Source of the DNA: Avanaerovorax sp964442135
GTDB lineage: Bacteria; Bacillota; Clostridia; Peptostreptococcales; Anaerovoracaceae
Length of the DNA stretch: 33,252 nt
NCBI GenBank assembly: GCA_964442135.1
Contig: CAYTYN010000013.1
Coordinates: 1 to 33,252 of the forward strand
Direction: 5' to 3'
The translations under genes were made by a program, and so were the position numbers. This document shows positions 23,549-30,496 of this stretch, one piece after another; the stretch's first letter is position 1, and each line of letters starts with the position of its first letter. Under the pieces are notes generated by a model that was not told where the DNA came from, made no database searches, and saw only the letters and a program-made list of their open reading frames with translations.

Positions 23549-25066
23549 ATGAATAAAATCGGTTTCGATGGGGAAAAGTATCTGAAGGAACAGTCAAAGC
23601 ACATTATCGAAAGGATAAACCGGGGAAGCGCGGACAGGCTTTATCTCGAGTTCGGAGGCAAGCTGGTTCACGATAAGCACGCCATGAGGGTTTTGCCCGG
23701 CTTTGACGAGAACGCCAAGATAAAACTTCTCACCAGACTGAAGAGCAAGGCGGAGATCATCATCTGCATTTACGCAGGGGATATCATGACCAACAAGACG
23801 AGACACGACTTTGGCATAACCTACGACCTGGAAGTCCTAAGGCTCATAGACGTTTTCAGGAAGAATGACTTAGCCATAAACAGCGTGGTTGTCACCAGAT
23901 ATGAGGATATGCCGGCGGTGAACATGTTCATCCATAAGCTGGAGCGCAGGGGTATCAAAACATACAAGCACAGCTTCACCAAAGGATATCCTGTGGATGT
24001 GGAAACCATAGTCAGCGACGAGGGATACGGTGCCAACCCTTACATAGAGGTGACTAAGCCTCTCGTCGTGGTGACCGGGCCGGGAGGCGGAAGCGGAAAG
24101 CTGGCCACATGTCTTTCTCAGCTCTATCACGATTACAGGAGAGGAAAGAAGGCAAGGTACGCCAAGTTCGAGACCTTCCCTATCTGGAACCTTCCTTTGA
24201 AGCACCCGGTGAACATAGCTTACGAAGCGGCAACCGCCGATCTCAAGGATGTGAACATGATAGACTCCTTCCATCTGGACGCATACGGGGAGACGGCGGT
24301 AAACTACAACAGGGATCTGGAGGTCTTCCCTGTGGTGAAGAGAATAATCGAAAAGATCACAGGAGAGAAATCCGAGTACGAATCGCCTACGGACATGGGA
24401 GTGAACAGAGCAGGCTTCTGCATTACTGACGACGCCGTGTGCAGGGCGGCCGCAGAGCAGGAGATCATCCGTCGTTACATGATCGCCGAAGTGGATTATA
24501 AAAAAGGCAAGATCAGTGAAGAGGCTCTGGAAAGGGCGAAGCTGCTCATCAAGGAAGTGGGAAGAGATATATGGGACAGGCGGGTGGTTCAGGCAGCCAG
24601 GGATTATGCGGAAAAGAAGCGGAACTGCAATAAGCGTTACGAAAACGTGGTGGCCATGGCAGTAGAATTGCCTGACGGTTCCATAATAACAGGCCGCAGC
24701 TCCAGAAGGATGGTAGCTGCGGCGGCAATGGTTCTGAACGCTATAAAGAGTCTTTCCGGCATCGCCGATGACATGCTCATAATAACTCCTCAGGTTTTTG
24801 AGACCACCCAGAAGCTTAAGACCGACATTTTAGGATACGACAGAACCAGTCTGAACTGTGAAGAGGTGCTCATTGCTCTGAGTATTTCCGGTACCCAGAA
24901 TCCTTCGGCTGCGGTTGCCGCAGGGAAGCTGCCATGCCTCCACGGATGCAGGGCCCACTGTACCGCCATACTCAGCGATCACGACGAGCAGACCTTAAGC
25001 TCCCTGGGGTTAGATGTGACCTGCGATCCGGAATACATGACCAATAACCTTTACAGCAACGACTGA
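23549..25066 (+). CDS. DUF1846 family protein
   Basis: The 505-residue protein is recognised as a DUF1846 (UPF0371) member by its size and N-terminal pattern (IGFDGEKYLKEQ near the start). A glycine-rich loop, GPGGGSGK, at about residues 175-182 resembles a nucleotide-binding P-loop. The C-terminal third has a conserved-looking Cys/His region (LPCLHGCRAHC). Structures of the family exist but its function is unsettled. It is preceded by AAAGGGGAG and probably belongs to the hslO-ddl-DUF1934 transcript. Its 3' end overlaps the convergent mutase gene by 16 bases. Confidence 0.82.
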   Translation: MNKIGFDGEKYLKEQSKHIIERINRGSADRLYLEFGGKLVHDKHAMRVLPGFDENAKIKLLTRLKSKAEIIICIYAGDIMTNKTRHDFGITYDLEVLRLIDVFRKNDLAINSVVVTRYEDMPAVNMFIHKLERRGIKTYKHSFTKGYPVDVETIVSDEGYGANPYIEVTKPLVVVTGPGGGSGKLATCLSQLYHDYRRGKKARYAKFETFPIWNLPLKHPVNIAYEAATADLKDVNMIDSFHLDAYGETAVNYNRDLEVFPVVKRIIEKITGEKSEYESPTDMGVNRAGFCITDDAVCRAAAEQEIIRRYMIAEVDYKKGKISEEALERAKLLIKEVGRDIWDRRVVQAARDYAEKKRNCNKRYENVVAMAVELPDGSIITGRSSRRMVAAAAMVLNAIKSLSGIADDMLIITPQVFETTQKLKTDILGYDRTSLNCEEVLIALSISGTQNPSAAVAAGKLPCLHGCRAHCTAILSDHDEQTLSSLGLDVTCDPEYMTNNLYSND

Positions 25067-26571
25067 TCCAGCAGGTCGAACCTGCTGAGAACAGGTCTGA
25101 TTAAATCGATCATCCTGTCAACCCCGCCGACGGCGTCGCTCTCCAGATTCAGAGGCATTATAGGATCGTGGAGCGACTTCCTCATGAGCAGCCACCCCGA
25201 TATTTCAGGATCTGAAAATTCCAGACGGATACCTTCGAAGTTGGGCTCTGCCGGCTCGCACCCTTCTATGGCTTTTCCTGCTTCCAGTACGGCCTCCAGG
25301 ACTTTATCGGCATACAGGGAGAAATCAGGTGCGTTTATGGGAAAGCGGATTTCCGTGGATTCGGCAGGTTCTGCCATTTCGGATATCACCGACGAAATGC
25401 CCTTGCCTTCTTTTTTCAGCAGGGCGGCTTTAATTACGATCTTTGTAGCCAGATATGCGCCGTCATCTAAGAAGTAGTTTTCTCTGTACGCAGCATGGCC
25501 TGACGTTTCTATGGCGAGACGGGCGTCTATACCTTCGTCACAGAGCCGGCAGGCTTTGTCTATGACGTTTCGATACCCCCTCTTGAACCGGAGGTGGGAC
25601 AGACCCAGAGTGTTTTCCAGGAAATCCTTCAGATGGGCGCTGGTAATGCTGTCTGTCACTACAGTGGTGGTGGGGGAAGGATCGTCTATGAGGGCGGCCG
25701 CCAAAGCGACTATTTTATTTCTGCTTATTTCAGACCCGTTCTCATCTACGGCGGAGACTCTGTCCACGTCTGTGTCGAATATGAGACCTAGGTCGGAATG
25801 GGATCGGATAGCTTGGCTGCATACGGAAGCCATGGCTGCAGGGTCCTCCGGGTTAGGAGTGTGGTCAGAGAATTGGCCGTCCGGCTTCAGGAACTGGCTG
25901 GAGGATACGTCTGCTCCCAAAGGAGCCAGAACCTTTTCGGCGTAGAAGCCTCCCCCTCCGCCTCCGGCATCGACGGTTATCTTAAGACCGGAAAGGGGGA
26001 GGTCGCCGAGACCTGCGCCCTCTTTTATCAGATCTCTCAGGTGGGCGCTGTAGAGATCCATAAGGTTGGAATCACTTATACTGCCGGGATTGACAGGCAT
26101 GAGCCTGCTCAGGATCGAGTCCGATTCGGCGAAGGTGATTATATCCGTTATGTCCCCTTTGTTCAGGCCGCCGTCGGCATCGAAGAACTTAAATCCGTTT
26201 CTCTCCTTAGGAAGATGGCTGGCAGTTATCATCACCGCGCCGTCGCATCTGCACTGAGGAAAGACTGTGGACATGAACATGGCAGGGGTGGACGCCAGAC
26301 CGGCCCTCAGCACTGTAACTCCGTAAGGGATGAGAGCGTAGGCAAAGGCTGCCTCCAGAGAAGGCCCGGTCAGGCGGGAATCCCGCCCTATAGATATGGT
26401 CATGTCAGCAGGCTTTTTTTCTATCTTGTTGGAGAGCCAAAAGAGAAATCCCTTTGCCAGACGGGCGGTCGCTGCCTCGTTGAGATTGACCTTCTTCCCT
26501 CCTGAAACCTCCATGGCAACGCCTCTTATATCGCTGCCGTTTTGCAGCTGAGAGAAATTATATTCGATCAT
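25051..26571 (-). CDS. Phosphomannomutase/phosphoglucomutase-family protein
   Basis: The 506-residue protein belongs to the alpha-D-phosphohexomutase superfamily, which interconverts sugar 1- and 6-phosphates. The phosphoserine loop is TASHLP (S118), the metal loop DTDVDR, and the sugar loop ETSGH. The phosphate loop reads RKSLHDPIMP, where the family normally has a RxSNTEP-type sequence, so this is a divergent branch whose substrate may differ. The start is placed at 26571, after AAAAGGAGAC; an in-frame start at 26604 has no ribosome site and lies almost at the predicted transcription start. It diverges from sortase B and converges on DUF1846. Confidence 0.85.
   Translation of the reverse strand: MIEYNFSQLQNGSDIRGVAMEVSGGKKVNLNEAATARLAKGFLFWLSNKIEKKPADMTISIGRDSRLTGPSLEAAFAYALIPYGVTVLRAGLASTPAMFMSTVFPQCRCDGAVMITASHLPKERNGFKFFDADGGLNKGDITDIITFAESDSILSRLMPVNPGSISDSNLMDLYSAHLRDLIKEGAGLGDLPLSGLKITVDAGGGGGGFYAEKVLAPLGADVSSSQFLKPDGQFSDHTPNPEDPAAMASVCSQAIRSHSDLGLIFDTDVDRVSAVDENGSEISRNKIVALAAALIDDPSPTTTVVTDSITSAHLKDFLENTLGLSHLRFKRGYRNVIDKACRLCDEGIDARLAIETSGHAAYRENYFLDDGAYLATKIVIKAALLKKEGKGISSVISEMAEPAESTEIRFPINAPDFSLYADKVLEAVLEAGKAIEGCEPAEPNFEGIRLEFSDPEISGWLLMRKSLHDPIMPLNLESDAVGGVDRMIDLIRPVLSRFDLLDQSLL
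25069..25087. other. Hairpin at the convergent gene ends
   Basis: CAGCAGGT (25069-25076) pairs perfectly with ACCTGCTG (25080-25087) around CGA. It lies just after the DUF1846 stop and inside the last codons of the mutase. No T-run follows, so it is at best a weak stop or an mRNA-end stabiliser. Confidence 0.4.
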
Positions 26572-26618
26572 TGATGTCTCCTTTTGAACACGGTACCCAT
26601 ACACTTATTTTAAGATTC

Positions 26619-26647
26619 ATTATATTTTAACCTGCCCTCGTTGGCAA
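26619..26647 (-). promoter_or_regulatory. Promoter of the phosphohexomutase gene
   Basis: On the minus strand TTGCCA (26642-26647) and TATAAT (26619-26624) are 17 bases apart. Transcription should start near 26612, about 40 bases before the gene. Confidence 0.75.
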
Positions 26648-26670
26648 GAGATTAAATCGTGTGATATAAT
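26641..26670 (+). promoter_or_regulatory. Promoter of the sortase B gene
   Basis: TTGGCA (26641-26646) and TATAAT (26665-26670) are 18 bases apart, with an extended -10 TG at 26662-26663. Its -35 box shares five bases with the -35 of the opposing promoter, so both cannot be occupied together. Confidence 0.75.
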
Positions 26671-26698
26671 CGGAGAAAGAAAAGTAGGAGATGATAGC

Positions 26699-27460
26699 TT
26701 GACAAGAAAACGAGGGAAGTGGATATTCCGGATATTGATCGCAGCGCTGTTATGCGTCATGTTCTTCAGCGCATATAAGATCGGATCGATCGTCTACGAA
26801 TATCATAAGGGGACGAAGGTCTATGAAGAGATAGCAGAAAAGGTGATTATCGAGGAAGAGGGAGAGGGAGAGGGAGAATCCCTGAGCATAGACTTTGACG
26901 CCCTGAAGAAAGAGAGCGATGACGTCATAGGATGGCTCTATTCAGAGGGAACGGTAATCAATTACCCGGTGGTTCAGGGGGACGATAACTCGTATTATCT
27001 TTACCGCCTTATAAACGGTGTGTGGAACGTGAAGGGCAGTCTGTTCGCTGATTACAGGTGTGAAAATCCGTTCGAGGACTTTAACACCATAATATACGGC
27101 CATCGGATGAACGACGGCTCCATGTTCAGATCCCTGCTGGAATACAGAGACGAGGCAGGCTACTACGAAGAGCATAAGGTCATGAAGCTGCTGACCCCTG
27201 ACGCCGAATACGATGTGGAGATCTTTGGCGGCGCCACCATAGCGGCCACCAGCGAAATGTATAAGACGGTATTCGCCTCCGACGAGGAGAAGACCGCGTA
27301 CATAGAATGGATACGTGAAAACAACGAAATACCGGGCGACGGAGGCTCAGAGGTGGAGGTGTCAGCCGACGACAAAATCGTCATGCTCAGCACCTGCACT
27401 TACGAATTCAACGAAGCCAGGATGGTGGTCTGGGGCAAGCTGACGGAGGTTTCAGAGTAG
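26699..27460 (+). CDS. srtB: Class B sortase
   Basis: This transpeptidase anchors surface proteins to the cell wall. The 253-residue protein has an N-terminal membrane anchor (about 8-28), a short acidic linker with EG repeats (about 52-60), and the catalytic domain. The catalytic residues are H135 (YGHRM), C233 (LSTCTY) and R241. The helix and loop lengths fit class B. The start is TTG 26699, eight bases after AGTAGGAG; the ATG at 26691 runs into a stop after three codons. No protein with a sorting signal is present in the window, so its substrate is elsewhere. Confidence 0.92.
   Translation: MTRKRGKWIFRILIAALLCVMFFSAYKIGSIVYEYHKGTKVYEEIAEKVIIEEEGEGEGESLSIDFDALKKESDDVIGWLYSEGTVINYPVVQGDDNSYYLYRLINGVWNVKGSLFADYRCENPFEDFNTIIYGHRMNDGSMFRSLLEYRDEAGYYEEHKVMKLLTPDAEYDVEIFGGATIAATSEMYKTVFASDEEKTAYIEWIRENNEIPGDGGSEVEVSADDKIVMLSTCTYEFNEARMVVWGKLTEVSE
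26858..26877 (+). repeat. GAGGGA hexamer repeat in the sortase linker
   Basis: Three full copies of GAGGGA plus two bases encode alternating Glu-Gly in the linker between membrane anchor and catalytic domain. Gain or loss of a unit keeps the reading frame. Confidence 0.5.
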
Positions 27461-27515
27461 AATCGGAAAATCAGGCGGATAAATGCCGAGATAGATAAAT
27501 GAAAGGCAGTTGCTT

Positions 27516-27544
27516 AGAAAACGGGGAGCAGTTCGCTCCCCGTT
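27516..27544. terminator. Terminator between srtB and the phosphoribosyltransferase gene
   Basis: AACGGGGAGC (27520-27529) pairs perfectly with GCTCCCCGTT (27535-27544). On the minus strand it is followed by TTTTCT, a good intrinsic terminator for the leftward gene. On the plus strand only a poor T-run follows. Confidence 0.8.
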
Positions 27545-27556
27545 CGTATTAACGGC

Positions 27557-28111
27557 TTATTCTTTAATTCTGCCGTCCGCGTCGAACACTGGCAGCTTTT
27601 CCAGGAATATAATGTCGTCTCTGTCTGCGGCGGCGCCTTCGGCGAGAACGGCCATCTTTCCCGCTATCTTGCCGCCCACCTCGCTGTTCAGCTTTTCCAA
27701 AGCGGCCAGAGACTCTCCGGTGCTTATAACATCATCTACGATGAGGACTCTCCTGCCCTTAAGCATGTCCGACTCCTTCCTGCCGAGGCAGAGCTGCTGA
27801 GTGGCCGCCGTGGTTATGGAGTTCACGTTTACGGTGATAATATCCTCCATGTAGACCTTCTGCCCTTTGCGGGCGACGATGTAGGTACAGTTTCCCGCCT
27901 GTTTCGCCATCTCGTAGGCCAGAGGTATACCCTTGGATTCGGCTGTCAGGATGACGTCGAACTCAGGAGCCTTCTCCAGGAGCGCTTTCGCCGCGGCCTC
28001 GGTTATTTCCACGTCGCTGAACATGACAAAACCTGCGATGTACAGGTCATCGCTGACTTTACACAGAGGCAGATGCCTTTTCAGTCCTGCTATGGTCATT
28101 TCATGATACAT
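27557..28111 (-). CDS. Adenine/xanthine-type purine phosphoribosyltransferase
   Basis: The 184-residue protein is a type I phosphoribosyltransferase, joining a purine base to PRPP. The PRPP-binding motif is VLIVDDVISTGES (122-134). The segments YIVARKG (77-83) and the approximate TAESKGIPLAYEMA region resemble adenine phosphoribosyltransferases and the PRT domain of PurR. There is no helix-turn-helix, so it is an enzyme and not the PurR repressor. The choice between adenine and xanthine/guanine cannot be made safely from the sequence. It has its own promoter and a terminator. Confidence 0.8.
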   Translation of the reverse strand: MYHEMTIAGLKRHLPLCKVSDDLYIAGFVMFSDVEITEAAAKALLEKAPEFDVILTAESKGIPLAYEMAKQAGNCTYIVARKGQKVYMEDIITVNVNSITTAATQQLCLGRKESDMLKGRRVLIVDDVISTGESLAALEKLNSEVGGKIAGKMAVLAEGAAADRDDIIFLEKLPVFDADGRIKE

Positions 28112-28146
28112 TTTTTCGTCGTCCTTTCGTCAGATAATACATTTAG

Positions 28147-28175
28147 ATTATAACTCGGCGTCCTATGCCGCGCAA
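28147..28175 (-). promoter_or_regulatory. Promoter of the phosphoribosyltransferase gene
   Basis: On the minus strand TTGCGC (28170-28175) and a perfect TATAAT (28147-28152) are 17 bases apart, just after the birA stop. The predicted leader is about 29 bases. Confidence 0.65.
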
Positions 28176-28179
28176 GAGG

Positions 28180-29028
28180 CTAAGCCTTCGGCCTTATGGA
28201 GATTTCGCCGCTGTGCAGGGTTTCCGTATGACCTCTGCGGGGGCCTTCCACGTATTCTACCACGAGGCCTCCGTCTTCATCTATGTCCAAGGCTCTCGCC
28301 GGCACACCTTTTTCTGAGCCTGTCAGATGAACCCTTATTTCCCTTCCCCGAATGAAGCATCTGCGTCTGTACTCGGCCAAAAACCTTCCGTCTGTAAATG
28401 TTTCCAATATGGAGAGAAGGTTGTTTATAACGGCCCCTGCCAGATCGCTTCTGGAAAAGTCGGAAGGATTATCGGTCAACGCTCCGGCAATTCGGGATAT
28501 TTCCTTCGGGAAGCTTCCCGCAAAGCAGTTGATACCGATGCCGATTATAAGCTTATCTACCTTTCCGGATAGGATGTCGGTTCCGGTTTCCGTCAAAATG
28601 CCGCATACCTTCCTGTGATCCACGAATATGTCGTTGACCCATTTTATAGCCGGCTTCTTTTCCGAGACCTCTTCTATGGCTCTGCACACGGCTACGGCGG
28701 CGGCCATGGTAACGAAAAGAGACTTGTTAAGCTCGAAGTCCGGCTTCACACAGGCTGAAAGGTAAAGTCCGGTGCCGGGCGGCGAGAAAAAACTCCTTCC
28801 CAGCCTGCCTCTTCCCTTAGTCTGAGTATCGGCTATGACTATTTCGGGCATGTCGGTGGGATTCAGGCTTCCGGCTATATCGTTGGTGGACGTTACTCTG
28901 TCATAGACGTGAAGCTTAGCCGCTACGGAAAGACGGCTTTCTATAGCTTCCCGGGAAATATCCTGAGCTTCATCGGTTTTGGGGAGGTCATCCCTCAAAT
29001 GGGGAAGACGCTGTGATTCGGTTGGCAT
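28180..29028 (-). CDS. birA: Biotin--[acetyl-CoA-carboxylase] ligase, short form without DNA-binding domain
   Basis: BirA makes biotinyl-AMP and biotinylates carrier lysines of carboxylases and decarboxylases. The 282-residue protein has the biotin-ATP loop GRGRLGR (72-78) and the catalytic-lysine motif KWVND (129-133), followed by a C-terminal SH3-like domain. The first 40 residues are short and charged and hold no winged helix, so this is a group I enzyme that cannot repress transcription, unlike E. coli BirA. It diverges from the CNNM gene and precedes the phosphoribosyltransferase gene on the same strand. Confidence 0.92.
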   Translation of the reverse strand: MPTESQRLPHLRDDLPKTDEAQDISREAIESRLSVAAKLHVYDRVTSTNDIAGSLNPTDMPEIVIADTQTKGRGRLGRSFFSPPGTGLYLSACVKPDFELNKSLFVTMAAAVAVCRAIEEVSEKKPAIKWVNDIFVDHRKVCGILTETGTDILSGKVDKLIIGIGINCFAGSFPKEISRIAGALTDNPSDFSRSDLAGAVINNLLSILETFTDGRFLAEYRRRCFIRGREIRVHLTGSEKGVPARALDIDEDGGLVVEYVEGPRRGHTETLHSGEISIRPKA

Positions 29029-29069
29029 ATTAAAGGTTCTTCTCCTTTTTACAGAAATACCACGGATTT

Positions 29070-29078
29070 ATTATACCA
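29070..29078 (-). promoter_or_regulatory. Extended -10 promoter of birA
   Basis: On the minus strand TGGTATAAT is a perfect -10 with the extended TG. No good -35 is visible. It lies about 42 bases before the birA start. Confidence 0.5.
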
Positions 29079-29117
29079 TATATGTAATCCCAAAACCTTT
29101 ATTTTTACGGCCTGTTA

Positions 29118-29126
29118 TGATAAAAT
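29118..29126 (+). promoter_or_regulatory. Extended -10 promoter of the CNNM gene
   Basis: TGATAAAAT is an extended -10 element; the -35 region (TTTATT, 29098-29103) is weak. It sits about 54 bases before the gene. Confidence 0.45.
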
Positions 29127-29179
29127 TATCTGGTATGCAGATTTGAAAACATAAGCAAGAAGGGGGAATACTCGCTTTA

Positions 29180-30469
29180 ATGGAAGGGTACAATATACTG
29201 CCGTCTGTGGCGGCTATAACAGTGATGCTGATATTTTCGGCGTACTTTTCGGCCACGGAGACGGCGTTTACATCTCTGAACAGGATAAGGATGAAGAACC
29301 GAGCCGATGACGGAGATGAAAGAGCGAGAAAGGTATTGGAGCTAGAGAAGGACTACGACAGACTTCTGTCCACCATATTGATAGGCAATAACCTGGTAAA
29401 CATAACTAATACAGCCATCGCGACGGTATTGTTCATGGAGCTTTTGGGAGCCTACGGAGCTACTGTCTCCACGGTGGTGACCACCATACTGGTCCTCATA
29501 TTCGGAGAGATATCCCCTAAAAGCGTGGCTAAAGAGCACGCTGAGGGTTTCGCCCTGTTTTCAGCGCCTATAATAAACTTCATATGTATCCTGCTGACAC
29601 CGGTGAACTGGCTGTTCGCCCGGTGGAAGAAGCTTTTGTCTAAGATCTTCGGGGCAGGGAACGGCGAAGGGATAACCGAGGACGAGCTTTTGACAATAGT
29701 GGAGGAAACGGAGAGCGGCGGCGGAATCAGCAGCAGCCAGGCAGAGCTCATAGAGAAGGCTATAACCTTCAGCTCTCTCGACGCGTGGGACGTTCTGACG
29801 CCAAGGGTGGATATGAAGGCTATACCCATCGACGCCGATCAGGAGGAGATATCAGACACATTTGTAAAGACAGGATATTCCAGACTTCCCGTATATGATG
29901 ACGATCTGGACAGCATACTGGGAATTCTGACCTATAAGGACTTCCACAATTTCGTCATAGGAAAGAACAGAAGCATAGCCGACTATATAAAGCCTGTCAT
30001 CTACGTGGCAGGATCCATGAAGGCGGAGGACATTCTCAGCCGGCTCCAGGACTCTAAGTGCAGGATGGCTGTCATAGTCGATGAATACGGCGGCACCGTC
30101 GGACTTGTGACAGTAGAGGACATAGTGGAAGAGCTGGTAGGGGAAATCTACGACGACGGAGACGTAGTCATCCTGAATCAGGATATCATTCCTCTCCAGG
30201 ACGGAAGCTACAGAGTGAGAGCCGGAGCCAACATAGATAAGCTGTTGGACTACTTTGGGGAGGAAGACGATATGGACGTCACCACGGTCAACGGATGGGC
30301 GGTGCTTCAGCTGGACAGGCTGCCTAAGGTAGGAGACGTATTCGAGTACAGGCTGGGAAACAGAATATTCCGCGGCCGTATTACTAAGGGCGACGACCGA
30401 AAAGCGACGGAGATAAACCTGAGAGTAATCGATCTGCCCCAGGAGGAATTGAAAAAGGGCAATAAATAG
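29180..30469 (+). CDS. CNNM/CorC-family membrane protein (hemolysin-like, CBS domains)
   Basis: The 429-residue protein has the three-part layout of the family. A CNNM (DUF21) transmembrane domain covers about 1-190, with four hydrophobic segments. A CBS-domain pair follows at about 205-325, including the VDEYGGTVGLVT segment. The last part, about 345-425, is a CorC/HlyC domain. Members act in Mg2+/Co2+ export or homeostasis, gated by ATP-Mg binding to the CBS pair; the old hemolysin name is misleading. The start follows AGGGGGAA. secA starts 27 bases downstream and may be co-transcribed. Confidence 0.9.
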   Translation: MEGYNILPSVAAITVMLIFSAYFSATETAFTSLNRIRMKNRADDGDERARKVLELEKDYDRLLSTILIGNNLVNITNTAIATVLFMELLGAYGATVSTVVTTILVLIFGEISPKSVAKEHAEGFALFSAPIINFICILLTPVNWLFARWKKLLSKIFGAGNGEGITEDELLTIVEETESGGGISSSQAELIEKAITFSSLDAWDVLTPRVDMKAIPIDADQEEISDTFVKTGYSRLPVYDDDLDSILGILTYKDFHNFVIGKNRSIADYIKPVIYVAGSMKAEDILSRLQDSKCRMAVIVDEYGGTVGLVTVEDIVEELVGEIYDDGDVVILNQDIIPLQDGSYRVRAGANIDKLLDYFGEEDDMDVTTVNGWAVLQLDRLPKVGDVFEYRLGNRIFRGRITKGDDRKATEINLRVIDLPQEELKKGNK

Positions 30470-30496
30470 GAAAGAGCGAATCGGAAAGGGAAACAC

